Assembly (NCBI RefSeq): GCF_000213175.1
Contig: NW_009799103.1
Span: forward strand, 862,531-926,530
DNA length: 64,000 nucleotides
Direction: 5' to 3'
Source: Neurospora tetrasperma FGSC 2508
Lineage: Eukaryota; Ascomycota; Sordariomycetes; Sordariales; Sordariaceae
Positions within the stretch are counted from its first letter, which is position 1; the number at the start of each line of letters is the position of its first letter. Both the position numbers and the translations under genes were made by a program. Positions 10,912-22,270 of this stretch are shown here, piece by piece. The notes below the pieces were generated by a model. That model worked only from the letters and a program-made list of their open reading frames with translations. It searched no databases and had not been told where the DNA came from.

Positions 10912-12016
10912 CTTGGTTGGTTGGTGATGATGATGGTGGTGGTGTTGTTTGTGGTTGTGTCGTTAATGAGTGAGCTTGGAGGGGTAAGTTTGAGGTTGGC
11001 TTTTTGCGAAATGGTTATGTGCAAGCAGGGCGGTCTGAGATTGTTCTGCCTGGGGCAAGTAAAAGCCAGATGAGAAAGTGAAGGAAGGAGCAGGCAGACA
11101 GGACGATGTCGTCTTAGCGCGCACGGGTCGAATTCATCTGAAGACTTGAGAGGGTTGTTACCTGACTACGACCTTCCGCTCCTTCCTCGGATGACGACAA
11201 AACGGACTGAGTCAAAATTCTTTGTGAGGGGCCCGTTTGTATCAACAGGTACATGTGGACTTTGTTTCGTCACTCTGTCCTCCGCTCGTTCCTCTTTGCT
11301 CACTTCCCCAGTATGCTGCCTGAACTTGTGGAGAAAGAGTCAGCGAGTTGTCCAGTCCAGTTTCTTGATCATCACGTGGAGCTGATACACATGCAGGTGT
11401 AGTGGAAAAGATGAAGAACAAACAGAAAGTAGCAGGACCTGGGGTTTATATACGGAATGCAAGAGCAAGTGGAATTACAACGAACCATTGAAGGGAACTG
11501 ACCAGCTTTATATAGAGGTTGTTTCAGGTCTAGTAACGGGAAGGTGTGACAGGCAATAAGCAATGGCAAACATGGAAACTTTTCTTCAACCTCTGACACT
11601 TCCGTCTTCCCTCAAACCTCTTGTTCTTAATGTTGTCGACATATTCAGCACGCTTTTCTTCTGCTTGGCCATTGACTTCTGGGAGTTCGAAGACACTGCC
11701 CACTTCTTGAACCAATTTTTTCGAGCATACAACATACGTGGTAACGAAAGATACAGATATTGGAGTAGCCAAATGTCCTTCTCTTCTCGCATGTGGTATC
11801 CTTGAGCTGCTAGTCGCTTCTTTGTTTACTTTCACATCTAGTTTCCTTTTTGTATGTCTGTGTTTACACTTCCTTCACTTTGAACTTCAAGGCAAAGAGC
11901 CTCTTCTGTTGGAGTCATAACCCAATGTCAACACTCAACAAACGCTTTGCCGTAGCCAAACAAACAATCTTTAGTGACTTTCGTTGTCTTCAACTTTCAT
12001 CAACTTCAGTTCATCG
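10912..12016. other. Intergenic spacer, no gene recognised
   Basis: This 1.1-kb stretch carries the promoter of the proline-rich gene on its left and the 3' region of the coiled-coil gene on its right; both read leftward. The open frames at 11530-11835 (-) and 11563-11805 (+) overlap each other and carry no motif. Confidence 0.45.
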
Positions 12017-12856
12017 TTACCAGGTATGCTCCTCCTCCATATCTGACAGCCCTTCCTCACCCTTCTTCAACTCTTCAACCGCCCCCTCCAACTCCTGGAC
12101 CTTTCTGTCTACCTTCTCATTCAAGAGATGAACCCTCTCGTCCAAACCCGAAGTCAACACCAGATGGCTCCTCTCTAGTTCAGCAATTCTCCTCGTCATC
12201 TGCTGCCTGGCGAGCTCATTCTGCTGGACTGTATATTTCAGGTTGAAGACATGCTCCTTCAACATCTGCATATCACTGCGCAGGCCGTCGTACTTCTCGA
12301 GGTGATCCTTCAGCTTCACCAAGAGCTTCTCCCGCTCCCTGTACCTCTCAAAGGCAAGCTCCCGGTACACTCTGATCTTGTCTTCCTCTGAGTTGTTGGA
12401 CAGAAAATACTTCTCCCAGGCTTCGAGCGGCTCGGCGCGCGTTTCGGCCTTGGCAAGCTCCTTGTGGAAATCGTAGCGCATATGGCCGGACATCTTTTGC
12501 CATGCGACCTCGCGATTAGTGTCGAGGCTTAGGAGAGCTTTCTTCAGGCGCTCTCTTCGTGCAGCAGTGTCGGGAGGGATCTGGACAGGGCCGTGGGCAA
12601 TGGCACCGAATTCCGCGGCGGCTGGCACATTCGGAAAATGAAGCTGCGCGGGTTGGTTTTGAACTGCGATGCTCGTGGGAAGCGGGGGCTGATCTTGAAT
12701 CTGACGTCTGGCTTGGTCAGGTTTGACGTTCATGTTGGGCATGTCGATATCGAAGCACTTTTCGTTACCTGGTCAGTAAGCCCCTCTCTGAGTCTCTGGC
12801 GCCTAACAGCGGAAGTTAGCACGTACCTCATCACCGTTGCTGAGATGATCATTCAT
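12017..12856 (-). CDS. Coiled-coil protein of unknown function
   Basis: The long exon (12757-12017) encodes at least 241 aa from the internal MPNMNVKPDQ. A short first exon at 12856-12827 (MNDHLSNGDE) probably joins across a 69-nt intron (GTACGT donor, ACTGAC branch, AAAAG acceptor), adding CFDID in frame for a 251-aa protein; this first exon is the least certain part. After a proline/glutamine-rich head, residues from about 70 are strongly helical and charged, with heptad-like leucines in LVKLKDHLEKYDGLRSDM and MTRRIAELERSHLVLTSGL. This predicts a dimeric coiled coil over the last 130 residues. The end is acidic. I do not recognise the family. It has no membrane segment or signal peptide. 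Confidence 0.6.
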
Positions 12857-14311
12857 GTTATGAGAGTGCTCTAGATATACTTTGCTTGTTGTGTGGATAC
12901 AAAGCAGTCGCTGGTATAGTTCACTGGTTTTGGTGCTTCTGAGATGCTTCTCGCAGGTAAGAAAGAAATGTCGCGTAGGTTCATCAAGCTTTGAGCTTGA
13001 ACATCATGTGATTTGAGAAGTTGGTGTAAAGATCTGTATTGTTGAGCAAGAAATGTGGGACATTACCAGTGAATGGTTGCCATGCCTTCTCCCACAGTAA
13101 GACCACAACAGCGCAAAATAGAAACTGGTCCTGGTTGAATGTATGTCCCTGTGGAGTTAAGATGTCGGGACAAACAGCTGAACTGAAGTTCTTATTGGCT
13201 AGAAAATATCTGCAAAGGATTTGCGACAACATGGGACGGAATTTCGATGCATTTGGTACCCCCTTTATCGTGTTCAAGGCATTAGCAAAGGACGCAAGAC
13301 GGAAATCGCTCTGACCATCAAGGACCTCCATGCTGTATTCCTGCAGTCACTCCTATTCTCGACGAGGCCAGGTTTTGTGTCGAAACGGTGACAATGAGTG
13401 ACATGGAAGGTAGATACCAGGAAACCGCGAACTTGCGTGGATCGCATCGACTAAGACGAATACCGCACGGGTGGAGAAAGGAGAATGCTCGGCCTATCTT
13501 CGATTGATCGATCCCACACTGGTAGATTGCATACCTGTCGAGACAACAGTCTGTTTGACCCTTTCACATCGACATTATTGGGGTAAGGTCGTGCCATGTT
13601 GCAATAAAGGACTGATCAAATATTTCTCTAGAACCTTTAGTTTTGGCACGTAGGCACCTGCGTAAAAACTAGGTAGCCAGAATCCAGGAGGCAGACATAG
13701 TTGTATCTATCTTCAGAGAATCGATACCCAATATCCGAAGTGGAAAGCTTCAAAGTGTCTAAGTAGCAGTGAAATGCAGAATTAGTGGCAAGCCCTCAAC
13801 GTGGAGTTAAGCAATCACGAGGTACGATGAAATTTGTAGGCCAAGTCTGGTGGAAAATATAACAGCAGGGTAGACGAAGGAGATCTGAGTGTTGGAAGCA
13901 AAGAGGCCAAGTTAAAGTCCCGTGAAAGAAACAATTTCTGTGCGTTGTTTTGTCGGAATGATCCCTTCTGCAAATGGGGCGGAAGGAGGAAACGCGCTCG
14001 TTCCTTCCATAGACACAAGGCGAAAGGACAAGAATAAGTGCTCAATTGACGCCTTTTTCTTCTTGCAAACCTAACAAGAGAAAATGGATAACACCTGGCA
14101 GATAGAGAAACTAAAGGAAGTGAAAGGGGTGGGCTAAGGACTAATCTTCTTTACGGGAAGACAATGTCCCACCCACGACGAGCAAGTAAAAGAACTAAGA
14201 TCTTGAAGCTGAGCTACAATCGAAAAAAAAGAAAAAGAAAAGAAAAACTGGAGTTGGGAGTTGCGCTTTTCGGGTTAAGAAACGGAAAAGTCCAAAAAAA
14301 GATTTTTGAGA
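12857..14311. other. Intergenic spacer, no protein gene recognised
   Basis: This 1.45-kb stretch separates the coiled-coil gene from the tRNA gene. Open frames at 12984-13331 (-), 13039-13314 (+) and 13815-14045 (-) show no motif. The right end holds the Pol III terminator of the tRNA. Confidence 0.45.
14294..14300 (-). terminator. RNA polymerase III terminator of tRNA-Glu
   Basis: A run of seven T on the minus strand begins 12 nt after the 3' end of the tRNA, the standard Pol III stop signal. Confidence 0.8.
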
Positions 14312-14403
14312 CTCGGATACCGGGAGTCGAACCCGGGGCTGTTGAGAGAGCAGTCACTCCTAAGAAGTGAGAGTCAACGATGTTACCGCTACACCATACC
14401 CGA
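14312..14403 (-). tRNA. tRNA-Glu(CTC) with a 21-nt intron
   Basis: The minus strand folds as a full tRNA. The acceptor TCGGGTA pairs with TATCCGA (one G-U), the D arm is GTGT/ACAT, the anticodon stem GTTGA pairs with TCAAC, and the T arm CCGGG/CCCGG encloses TTCGACT. The anticodon loop CT-CTC-A-C reads GAG (Glu). A 21-nt intron at 14347-14367 sits between positions 37 and 38, the canonical place for nuclear tRNA introns. A-box and B-box promoter elements are internal. The discriminator base is G. A T7 terminator follows. No CCA is encoded, as expected for a eukaryote. Confidence 0.92.
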
Positions 14404-15099
14404 TTGAACTGGTATGGTCCGATTTGTTGGATGTGAGGCCACAGCGTGGGCATTATAATCTCAAGACTGCTATCAATGGAATCGGCCCGGGTTTCCAAGT
14501 TGAGCCGCAAAGCTTGGAGATGCGAATTCAGGAATAATTCTTGCAATTGTTGAATCTGTCATTTGGACCTATGCAGTTGATCAATGCAGCTACTAAGCAA
14601 GTCCACTGCAGCCTAAGACAGTGTGGAGACGAAAATTACGGGCTGACGTTGTAAGGTATGGTGTATTTTACGGCCCGTATCCAGAGGTATTTTTGTAGCC
14701 CATATGCGTCCAGACGTTTTTTCCATGACTCGGCTGTGCCTGCGTTCCCTCTCCATGTCCAAGTACCGCTGCTAGAAATGACAGCGTTTTTCCATAGAGT
14801 TCCGTCTATCATCAGCCGGATCGACGTTTTTGCTCCTTGTCATATTCCCAAGGGCATTGACCTGGGAAGGCCGTTTTGGGAAATCCTACATGCGAAGCAA
14901 GAGAATTCATTCGCTGAAGCTTCGTCGGTCCAATATCAACCGTCGGCGCTGTAATACAGGACGTTTTCCCACACATGCAACGTCTTTGCAAGTGGCCACC
15001 CGCTAGGAAAAACCCCTACCACTGTTCCCCCGAGGCAAGGAAGCGAAACATCCATTGACAGAAACAGCGACACCACGATCCATCTTTCCGAGATTCGCA
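14404..15099. other. Spacer upstream of tRNA-Glu, nothing recognised
   Basis: This stretch has short open frames only (14658-14954 +, 15003-15248 -), without motifs. It carries the 5' flank of the tRNA gene. Confidence 0.4.
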
Positions 15100-15189
15100 A
15101 GCACAGTCCAACGTCGTCCTCGCTGTACCTTGCTCGGCGTCCAATTCGGCCACTCGGATCCCTCTCGTTCCTGATCAGTTGATGTACCA

Positions 15190-15476
15190 GGTGTCCGACA
15201 GCATCTGCTCGCGCCGTTCTGCTTCTGGCACAAAGGCAAGAAGAACAACTACGACCAGGCCCGCTAGTCGTACCGGCACGCCATGTTCGATCAAGAAAAG
15301 GCCAACACGTCTGTCAGCGCGGCCAAGTACCTCGGGCAAGCCCGCTACAGAGCGATCAAGCTGCGTTTCCGGGCCCAGTGGTAAATATTGACCCCAAGCT
15401 GGCCGAGTCGGTAAACACAGCATTGAGAGAGGAGACCAAGAAGGATTTTACCCTTGAGGAGGTCACGACCTAGTGT
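15190..15476 (+). pseudogene. Decayed coding fragment, family not recognised
   Basis: Plus-strand sequence reads convincingly like protein but is broken. FWHKGKKNNYDQAR ends at a TAG, followed in the same frame by YRHAMFDQEKANTSVSAAKY and LGQARYRAIKLRFRAQW up to a TAA. One base later, in the next frame, comes VNIDPKLAESVNTALREETK up to another stop. Codon choice is C/G-ending, like the neighbouring real genes. This looks like a gene fragment with at least one nonsense change and one frameshift. No start codon, motif or family could be assigned. Confidence 0.4.
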
Positions 15477-15658
15477 AGACGGAGGATGCTGAGCTGTGGA
15501 ATAAGGCAGCCAAGTCCTGGTTTCCTGCCAAATCACTCCAAACAGCCTCATCATCCTGACTAGATGTATCCAATTCACACCCTTCAGCCTCCAGGTCAAC
15601 TACCTATCCAAGACGCCTTCTAGCCCGCTCATGCTCTCACCAACTAGAGATATGGCCT

Positions 15659-17554
15659 TCACTCAAGCAAACCGGCATATCTCCACATCGCCCTTATCTC
15701 CCTGTTCGTCACCTCTCTTTCCCAATCTTCCTGCCCCATTCCATAAGGCACCCCTTGCGCCGCGGAGCAAACTTCATGCCGAATACCCACCAACCTTAGA
15801 AGAAATTCGTCGGTGTGCACCCCTCGGAAGAGCGGCCCCCATTCCCTCAGCTTGTCCATGATAAGCTGCTTTTCCGTCAAGGGTACGTCCTCCTGCGGCC
15901 AGCGAGGAATGTCAACCAGGCTGGTGCGGAGTTTCACGGTGAGGAATGCCAGTTTCCTGCAAGGTGAGTCGGGGCGCAGGGACGGTGAGAAGAACGATAG
16001 CATGTACGCCAGTTCCGTGGTGATGGTGTCGTTGAAGTCGGCGGAGCAGTCGAGGTGCAGGATGATTCCGCGGATCATGGGCAGGATGGCCGGGCGCTCC
16101 GCGGCGAAGACGGGGAAGAGGTGGGGGCCGTAGGGGAATTCGGCCGTGCAGTTGGAGTAAAGGGTTTTTCCGAGTTCTTTTGTGACACCTGATGAAAGCT
16201 GAGAAAGTCGCAGCAAATTCTGGTACTGATGGGGAGAACGAAAACGACAGCGTGGCTCGTAAGCGGTGGAGTGTGGACAAGCGCGGCGCGGCGTTTCCAG
16301 AGCGACAATCTCCTCGTCTGTCTCCCAGATGTGTGGCCTGTAGACCATGACGAAATCGTAGTCCACATATTCTAATGGATCATTGTATTCATCATCATCA
16401 TCAAATATTGGAGGGTCCAGGTGTGCCGCGTCTATGCCATCCTCCGCTGTGGCGAGGGAACTTGATTCCGGCATGGCGATGGCAGGTCTGAGAAGAGGCG
16501 TCGAAGGAGCAGAGACTCTTGAAGATATTGGCGTTGAAGATTGGGCTGAGCCTTTAGAGGATGGCTTACCAGAGGGCGATGACTTGATGCAGGAGGCATC
16601 TGTGACATGTGGAAAAATGGTAACGCACCTGTTGTTGTTTTCTCTTTCGATATCGTCAAAAATATGCTCCAACTCCTCTTCGTCATCGAGGGCCCATGTA
16701 AAGCCACACAGGAGGTTGCAGCATTTTTCCAACAAGGGATCGATGAGAAGTCGGTGTCATTGAGTCGGTCCCTCACCATCCCGCCTATTCGTAGCGAGAA
16801 ATGCCAGCTTGAAACCGTCAGGATCGCATATGGGATCTCGATCAAGCGCAAGCCTACGATTAGATGCTCTGGGAACGAACGCAGCAGCTTCCTCGCCGTT
16901 ATTCGCCGTGTCCTCATCGGTCAACTCATCATCGCTCGACTCATCACTGTCAGAGTAATCGTCTGTGTCCTCCTCGGACATCTCGTCCTCGTCCCAGGAT
17001 AACTGTTCCAATTCTTGGGCAACCCCTTCGCTCTGAAGCCATCCATCCGGAATTGTCTCAGCGGTACCGGACTGGATCTCCCGGTAGGTTGCAAGAGGGT
17101 CGACGGCCTGTCGAGTTGCAACCATCTGGTTCAAGTTTCGAATGGATGCTTCACCAGTGACAGTGAGGTTATCAGTTGGAGAGGGTGATTCATGGAAGAA
17201 GGAGCTCTCGACGAGTTGAAAGCGGATACCCCTACCCCTGAAATACTGCGGTACAAGATTGTCATCATAGTATTCTTTAAAAGGAGCGATAATATGTTCG
17301 AAAACTTGACAGAGTATTTCCGGGGGGAGGTCCATAACGGCCAAGTTGGTGTCGTCTGGTTTGTGCGAAGGTGGAGTGGTAAGAGAGCTTCGACCGACAG
17401 CGGATTTAAAGAATTGCCGGACTTGCAGAGGGTAGGCCGGCTCATACTCCAATGACTCTGGGTTATCGTCATTGAAGGAATTCCAATCTTCCCTTGGAGA
17501 CATGTCAAAGGAACCGAAGCCCCCCGTGAAATTAGTATTGGTTGTGGAATCCAT
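15659..17554 (-). CDS. F-box-like protein gene interrupted by an in-frame TGA
   Basis: One reading frame spans 632 codons from MDSTTNTNFTGGFGSFD to WRYAGLLE but has a TGA at 16757-16759 (codon 266). Before it, DLPPEILCQVFEHIIAPF (about residue 74) resembles the first helix of an F-box. An acidic stretch (EDTDDYSDSDESSDDE) and DPICDPDGFKLAFLATNRR follow. After the stop, the frame resumes as HRLLIDPLLEKCCNLLCGF, then ELGKTLYSNCTAEFPYGPHL and an ordinary stop. Either the gene carries one nonsense change (CGA to TGA would be a single transition), or it is bypassed by a 99-nt phase-1 intron (GTGAGG to GAAG) that keeps frame but lacks a good branch site. F-box proteins recruit substrates to SCF ubiquitin ligases; that role here is inferred. 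Confidence 0.6.
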
Positions 17555-19368
17555 GATGGTTGCTGGTTACAAGGCCAATGGATGACTTCCTGTGGAAAGG
17601 TGAGGTTGAATAGCGGTTGGAAACGTTCAGGAAGCAGTACAATCGAGACATTGCAGCAGGAAAAGGGAGAATCAGAGTGGGATCTATATCCCTATGTCCT
17701 GAAATGTCCCTTCAACAGACGCAAAGGACTATCTTAATGACGTGAAGACATGCAGTACCCACCTGTCCATTTGTCGGCAGCCACCAGTTTTGTACGAACG
17801 AAAACCGGAAAAGAGCAGTAAATGGCAGGACCACCATGACTCGGGTCGTTCGTTCTGGGAACGAGCCTATCAGTACAGGTTAGCACAGATATGCCAGCAT
17901 GCTGCAACATGTATGCCCACCAGAAATCGTGTACAAGACGTTGATCCTGTGTTCTCACCCTTCAGCGGCCCTGAAAACGGAAAGAAAGACAGGGCACGGG
18001 AAGAACATCTCCCCCACTGTACATATTCAAACATACATATGTCTGACTAGGCTGGTCTATCACATCGAACGGCCCGCGACATTGCGGGACCCAAGCTGCT
18101 GTCTTGATCGAGCAGCTTCTTGGCGCACATGTAGATCCGCACACCCCGAGGTGCCGGTGCGGCAAGATGGCAGGACATCTTGGGGTGAAGTTTTTGTTGG
18201 AGCAATGCCATCCAAGCACCAAGCATTCCAGAGCGTCACCGCGGAGTGTCAGCGGATTTAGACGCAGAAGATCTCGCAGTTCAAGATTTGAAGCTTCGCC
18301 CCTCAGGATCCTTGGTGGTGCCGTCTCATGGTGGGCTTTTGTGACTCCCGAGGTAGCTTGTGGCCCGCGATCCCTGATAGAGATGAGGGGTAGCATGCAT
18401 GGATGTATGATGGGAGATAGTTGGCATTCTATGCCATCTTGTGCCTTACAGCCTCCCATCAGCTAGCTCGCGCAGGGTGCGGTGACTGCCATGTGGCCAC
18501 TTGAGTGCTTTGAAAAGCAACGAGTCATCGGAGCCTCTCCACTAGCAAGCATTACTTCGTGTATAACAGCTTGAGGGCATGTACATGAAGTCATGGACAT
18601 GATCACCAGTGACACGGAGCCATCGAGCCTCAGGATGCGTTATGCCGTACAGCCCTGGAACGGACATCTTGTGGGTCCAATACCGACAGGCCCGCGGATG
18701 ACTGACAACCATGTACGGAGCGACGGCTATGAAATTGAAGCCGTTAGAGTCTCTTTTCTATCGTTGAGGTATCATGGCGGGTATCGTTAGGCCAATGTCG
18801 TCGACGAGAAATTGACGTTGTTGACGTTGCTTTTGGCGTTTGGAGTGGGGGTATCCTGGGAGTTTGTCGACGCCAATCAGATGCTAAAGATTCAGCCACA
18901 GCCCCTGTCCGCCGCCAATCTTGAGGGTGGAATTCCGGTTGGCTACGGCTGGCTTCGGTCGCCGGCCGCTAGGACCGTCACGGTGGGAGTGGAACGGTCC
19001 GGTGATCGATAGTGGTCCAGGTCGTGACAGGGCCGAGTTCAGCTGCTAGCTGCCGCTGCAGAAGGAAAGATTGCAAACGGTCTCCAGGTCTGTGGGATGT
19101 CATCTTCATCGCGGGTTTGCTTCAATTTTCGTATTTGCAGTCTCGAACGTCATAGCGGTCTGTCTGCCATGCACCTCGCTGGTGGTGGCCAGATATCCGG
19201 CTAACAGCAGAACGCTGTAGACACTTTGTCGCAGCGTGCTCGATTGCGATAGTGCGCTAACTCGCGCTCACTGCATCACGCAGTCGGGGCAGTCAGCGCA
19301 GTTACAAAACTCGCAGACGCCCTCTCATAAGAAAATTTCACTGCAACTTGAGCGCGCGCGCCCTCATC
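17555..19368. other. Spacer between divergent F-box-like and zinc-finger genes
   Basis: A 1.8-kb bidirectional promoter region. Overlapping open frames on both strands at 17899-18466 show no motif. A short cytosine- and glycine-rich segment with CGC repeats precedes the zinc-finger start. Confidence 0.45.
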
Positions 19369-22115
19369 ATGAGTGAACCAGACGCAGAATCGTCGCCCAA
19401 GTCTTCGGAGCCTCAAGACGAGGGCGCTCATAGCAGTTCATCAAATGACACACGTCCTCCGTCACCAATCGTGTCGCCATCAGAGGCACCGCCGGCAGAC
19501 ACCGTCTCGTCGTCAACAAATGGCGTAACCACGCCTGTAGCCGCCGCGAGCGGTGTGCCGTCCTCACTCTCTCCGGCTCCTGTCAGTCCGGCCGCTGCCC
19601 CAACCGGTCCTCCACCAGATCCAATCTCTGCGGGAAGTCCCGGCTCCGATGATTCCAACTCTTCGGATTGGGTCACAACCGATTCATCGCCGAGTCCACA
19701 CTCCACAAGCAGTCCCGGTCCCGATCTTGGTCCTTCTTCAGACCCAACGTCCGGTCACGAACCAGGAGAAGAACAACAGCAACAACAAGATGGACAGTCA
19801 CAATCGCCATCGCCGCGGCCAGATTCCTCCGAGACCGTCGACGCCAACTCTAATGCCAAGCAGCTACCTCCCCTTCCCTCCCTAATCCCACCAGCCCCAC
19901 ATCACGGCGATCAGCCCGGACCCGGCCCGTCCCACCCACACCATTCGCACCCACATCCACCACCACCGCCTCCTCCTACCGGTGCTCCGAGCGACGTAGT
20001 ACCACCACATGGCTTCTTATTCCCTCCAACACCAGGCGGGCCACCCCCCGGCACTGGGCTCTACATCCTCACCTCCGCACCTCATCCCTACCCAAACCCT
20101 CCGATGCCGGTCTACCCTCCACCTCAGGCCTATCCCGCGCCTCAGCCCTATCCTGCTCCTCAACCTCATCCCGGTCCCCATCCTCATCCCGCTCATCATC
20201 CCCCACCAGCACCACTAGCTCCTGATCTCCAAGTCCATGCCACCCCCGAAGCTCAAGCCGAAGCCCAATACAAGCAGATTTACAGATCACAATACAGTCA
20301 AGCCCACCCCAATCATCGTCCGCCACCCGTCTATCACCAGGCACCACCACCACCACCGCCGCCGCCGCCACCACCACTATTCATCTCATCATCAGGACAA
20401 GTCCCCGGATCTGACGCCCCGTTTGGTTTCTACCGCTCGCCAGGCAAGGACCCGAAAGAACCGCCTAAGCCAAAGTTCTACCCGCCTTCTTCCAAACCGC
20501 TGTTCCAGATACAGACGGGGAAGGCAACTAACTCGAAATCGTCCAAACGAAACGGGGTGCAATGGTACGCGTTGGTTCAAGGCAGAAGTGGAGGAGAGGG
20601 ACAGCAGCAACAGCAGCAACAGCAACGGAATCAACAACAGCAACGCCAAGGACAACCAGCCAAGATCATCTACCAGGAACCCCCACCACGACCAAGGCAA
20701 CTCCAACAACTCCCACCATCAGCTCCATTACCACCTCATCTCCAAGCCCAAGCTGAAGCCGAAGCGGCAGCCCGATACAAGGAAATCTACGGACCACGTT
20801 ACTCCCAATCCGCAGTCCTCAACAGAGCCCAAGCCTACGTCCAAGCCCAAGGCCAAGCCCAAGCCCAGCAGAACCAGATGTACAGACCAATGCCGGCACA
20901 GCAGCAACACGCCCAAGGCCATCCAACGCAAGTCCCGGCACCAGGCCAAAACCCGGCCCCTCAAATCTACGGACCGCAACATGGCCAAAGCACAGGCTAT
21001 GGCGGACCAGGGGTGCCGAGCGAGCATCGCCCCTACCGGTGTGACGTCTCGAATTGCCCGCTAAGTTTTGCTCGGAGTCATGATTTGAAGAGGCACATGT
21101 TGGTGCATTTCCCGGAAAAGCCGTTTCCTTGTGAGAGCTGTGGGAAGAGGTTTGGGAGGCAGGATGCGCTTAAGGTTAGTTTGAGTTCTTTTTTCTTCTT
21201 ACTTTCGATTGAGTTGGGAGGGCAAGCAGGGAACGACTGTGGGGATCGTGTTGGTGGGTCAATTTGGGAGAAGCAAGGTATGACAGGAGGAATATCTGAT
21301 TGGCGGTGTGAGTGGTCCCAGCAGTTGAGGAAGTAAGAGCGGAAAAGCAAAGTGGAAAGGGTAACAAGAAGCTATCAAAGAGATATTCGGAAACCAGAGA
21401 AGGGAAAAAAAAACGGAAGGGAGGGAGTGAGAGGGGCGAGAAGCATGAAAAAGAGGAAAGAACGAATGAGGCACCCGCTAACAACCGAAACAGAGACACA
21501 TTTTACAAACCACAAGAGGCTGCGGCACCAACAACAACCCAATCGAGATTGGCTCAAGTCTATCTCCGTCCCAAATTTCAACACCAGAGTCAGGGGCCGC
21601 GAGAGACGCCGACGCCAGCCATGACACCCACAACACCCCGTCAGCAAACAGGAATGGCAGTACCAACAGGGCAAGATCACCATCGGTATTAAGTGACACG
21701 GAGCGGAATCGCGGACGAGATCGCCAACGAAAACGGAAAAGAGATCACGAAGGAGGAGAAGACGGCACGGACACCGACAACGATTACGAACCATCAGCAC
21801 GTGCAAGTCAACGTCCGAGTCCGAATCCAACTCAGCAGGGTCCGAGTCAAAGTCGAGGTCGGGGGGAGGAAAACCAGACGCAAAGTCAAAGCGAGAATCC
21901 AGCGAGTCAAAGGCAAAGGAAAAGCCCAAGTTATCACAAACAACGTCAAAAAGAACTCCAAAGTCGATGGGTTATTGGCACGTCGCGCGCAAGTCATGGT
22001 ACGGCGGCGGCCGGGGAGGAAACTGCAGGGGCAGGGGCAGGGACAGGGACAGAGACAGAGACAGTGGCAAGAGGAGAGGCAGTCGAAGCTCAAGGGAAAA
22101 GAACGGCGCCGGGGG

Positions 22116-22170
<55 letters not shown>

Positions 22171-22270
22171 GCCATCATCAGTACCCGTAACGCACGCCGG
22201 AATTGAGCCGCCTGATCCGGCGATGGTCAGGGTGTTCAAGTCCTTTGTGTCTCAGATACAAAATTCGTAA
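19369..22270 (+). CDS. C2H2 zinc-finger protein with long P/Q/S low-complexity regions
   Basis: Exons 19369-21174 and 21494-22270 join across a 319-nt intron (GTTAGT donor, GCTAAC branch, CAG acceptor), giving about 860 aa. Residues 1-550 are disordered: Ser/Pro-rich, then PPPPPPP and HPHP runs, QQQQQQQQ, and two related AEAQYKQIYRSQYSQ / AEAAARYKEIYGPRYSQ segments. The first finger is CDVSNCPLSFARSHDLKRHM-x3-H. The second, CESCGKRFGRQDALK, is completed only after splicing by RHILQTTRGC, a CCHC form common in fungal regulators. The second exon adds a basic RQRKRKRDHE signal, likely nuclear, and a 17-serine run. Two adjacent fingers suggest sequence-specific DNA binding. Target genes are unknown. 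Confidence 0.8.
21175..21493 (+). other. Intron splitting the second zinc finger
   Basis: GTTAGT donor after CTTAAG, CCGCTAACAACC branch, AAACAG acceptor. The splice restores the histidine and last cysteine of finger 2 and opens a 258-codon second exon. At 319 nt it is the longest intron I predict in this window. Confidence 0.7.
22118..22168 (+). repeat. (TCA)17 microsatellite encoding polyserine
   Basis: Seventeen uninterrupted TCA codons lie inside exon 2 of the zinc-finger gene. Length is likely to vary between strains. Confidence 0.9.

Noticed and set aside
17899-18466. Overlapping 120-165 codon frames on both strands
   Set aside because: Neither strand gives recognisable protein, and both lie in a divergent promoter spacer.
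21693-22190. 165-codon frame with polyhistidine
   Set aside because: It is a shadow of exon 2 of the zinc-finger gene; the polyhistidine comes from the (TCA)17 tract read out of frame.
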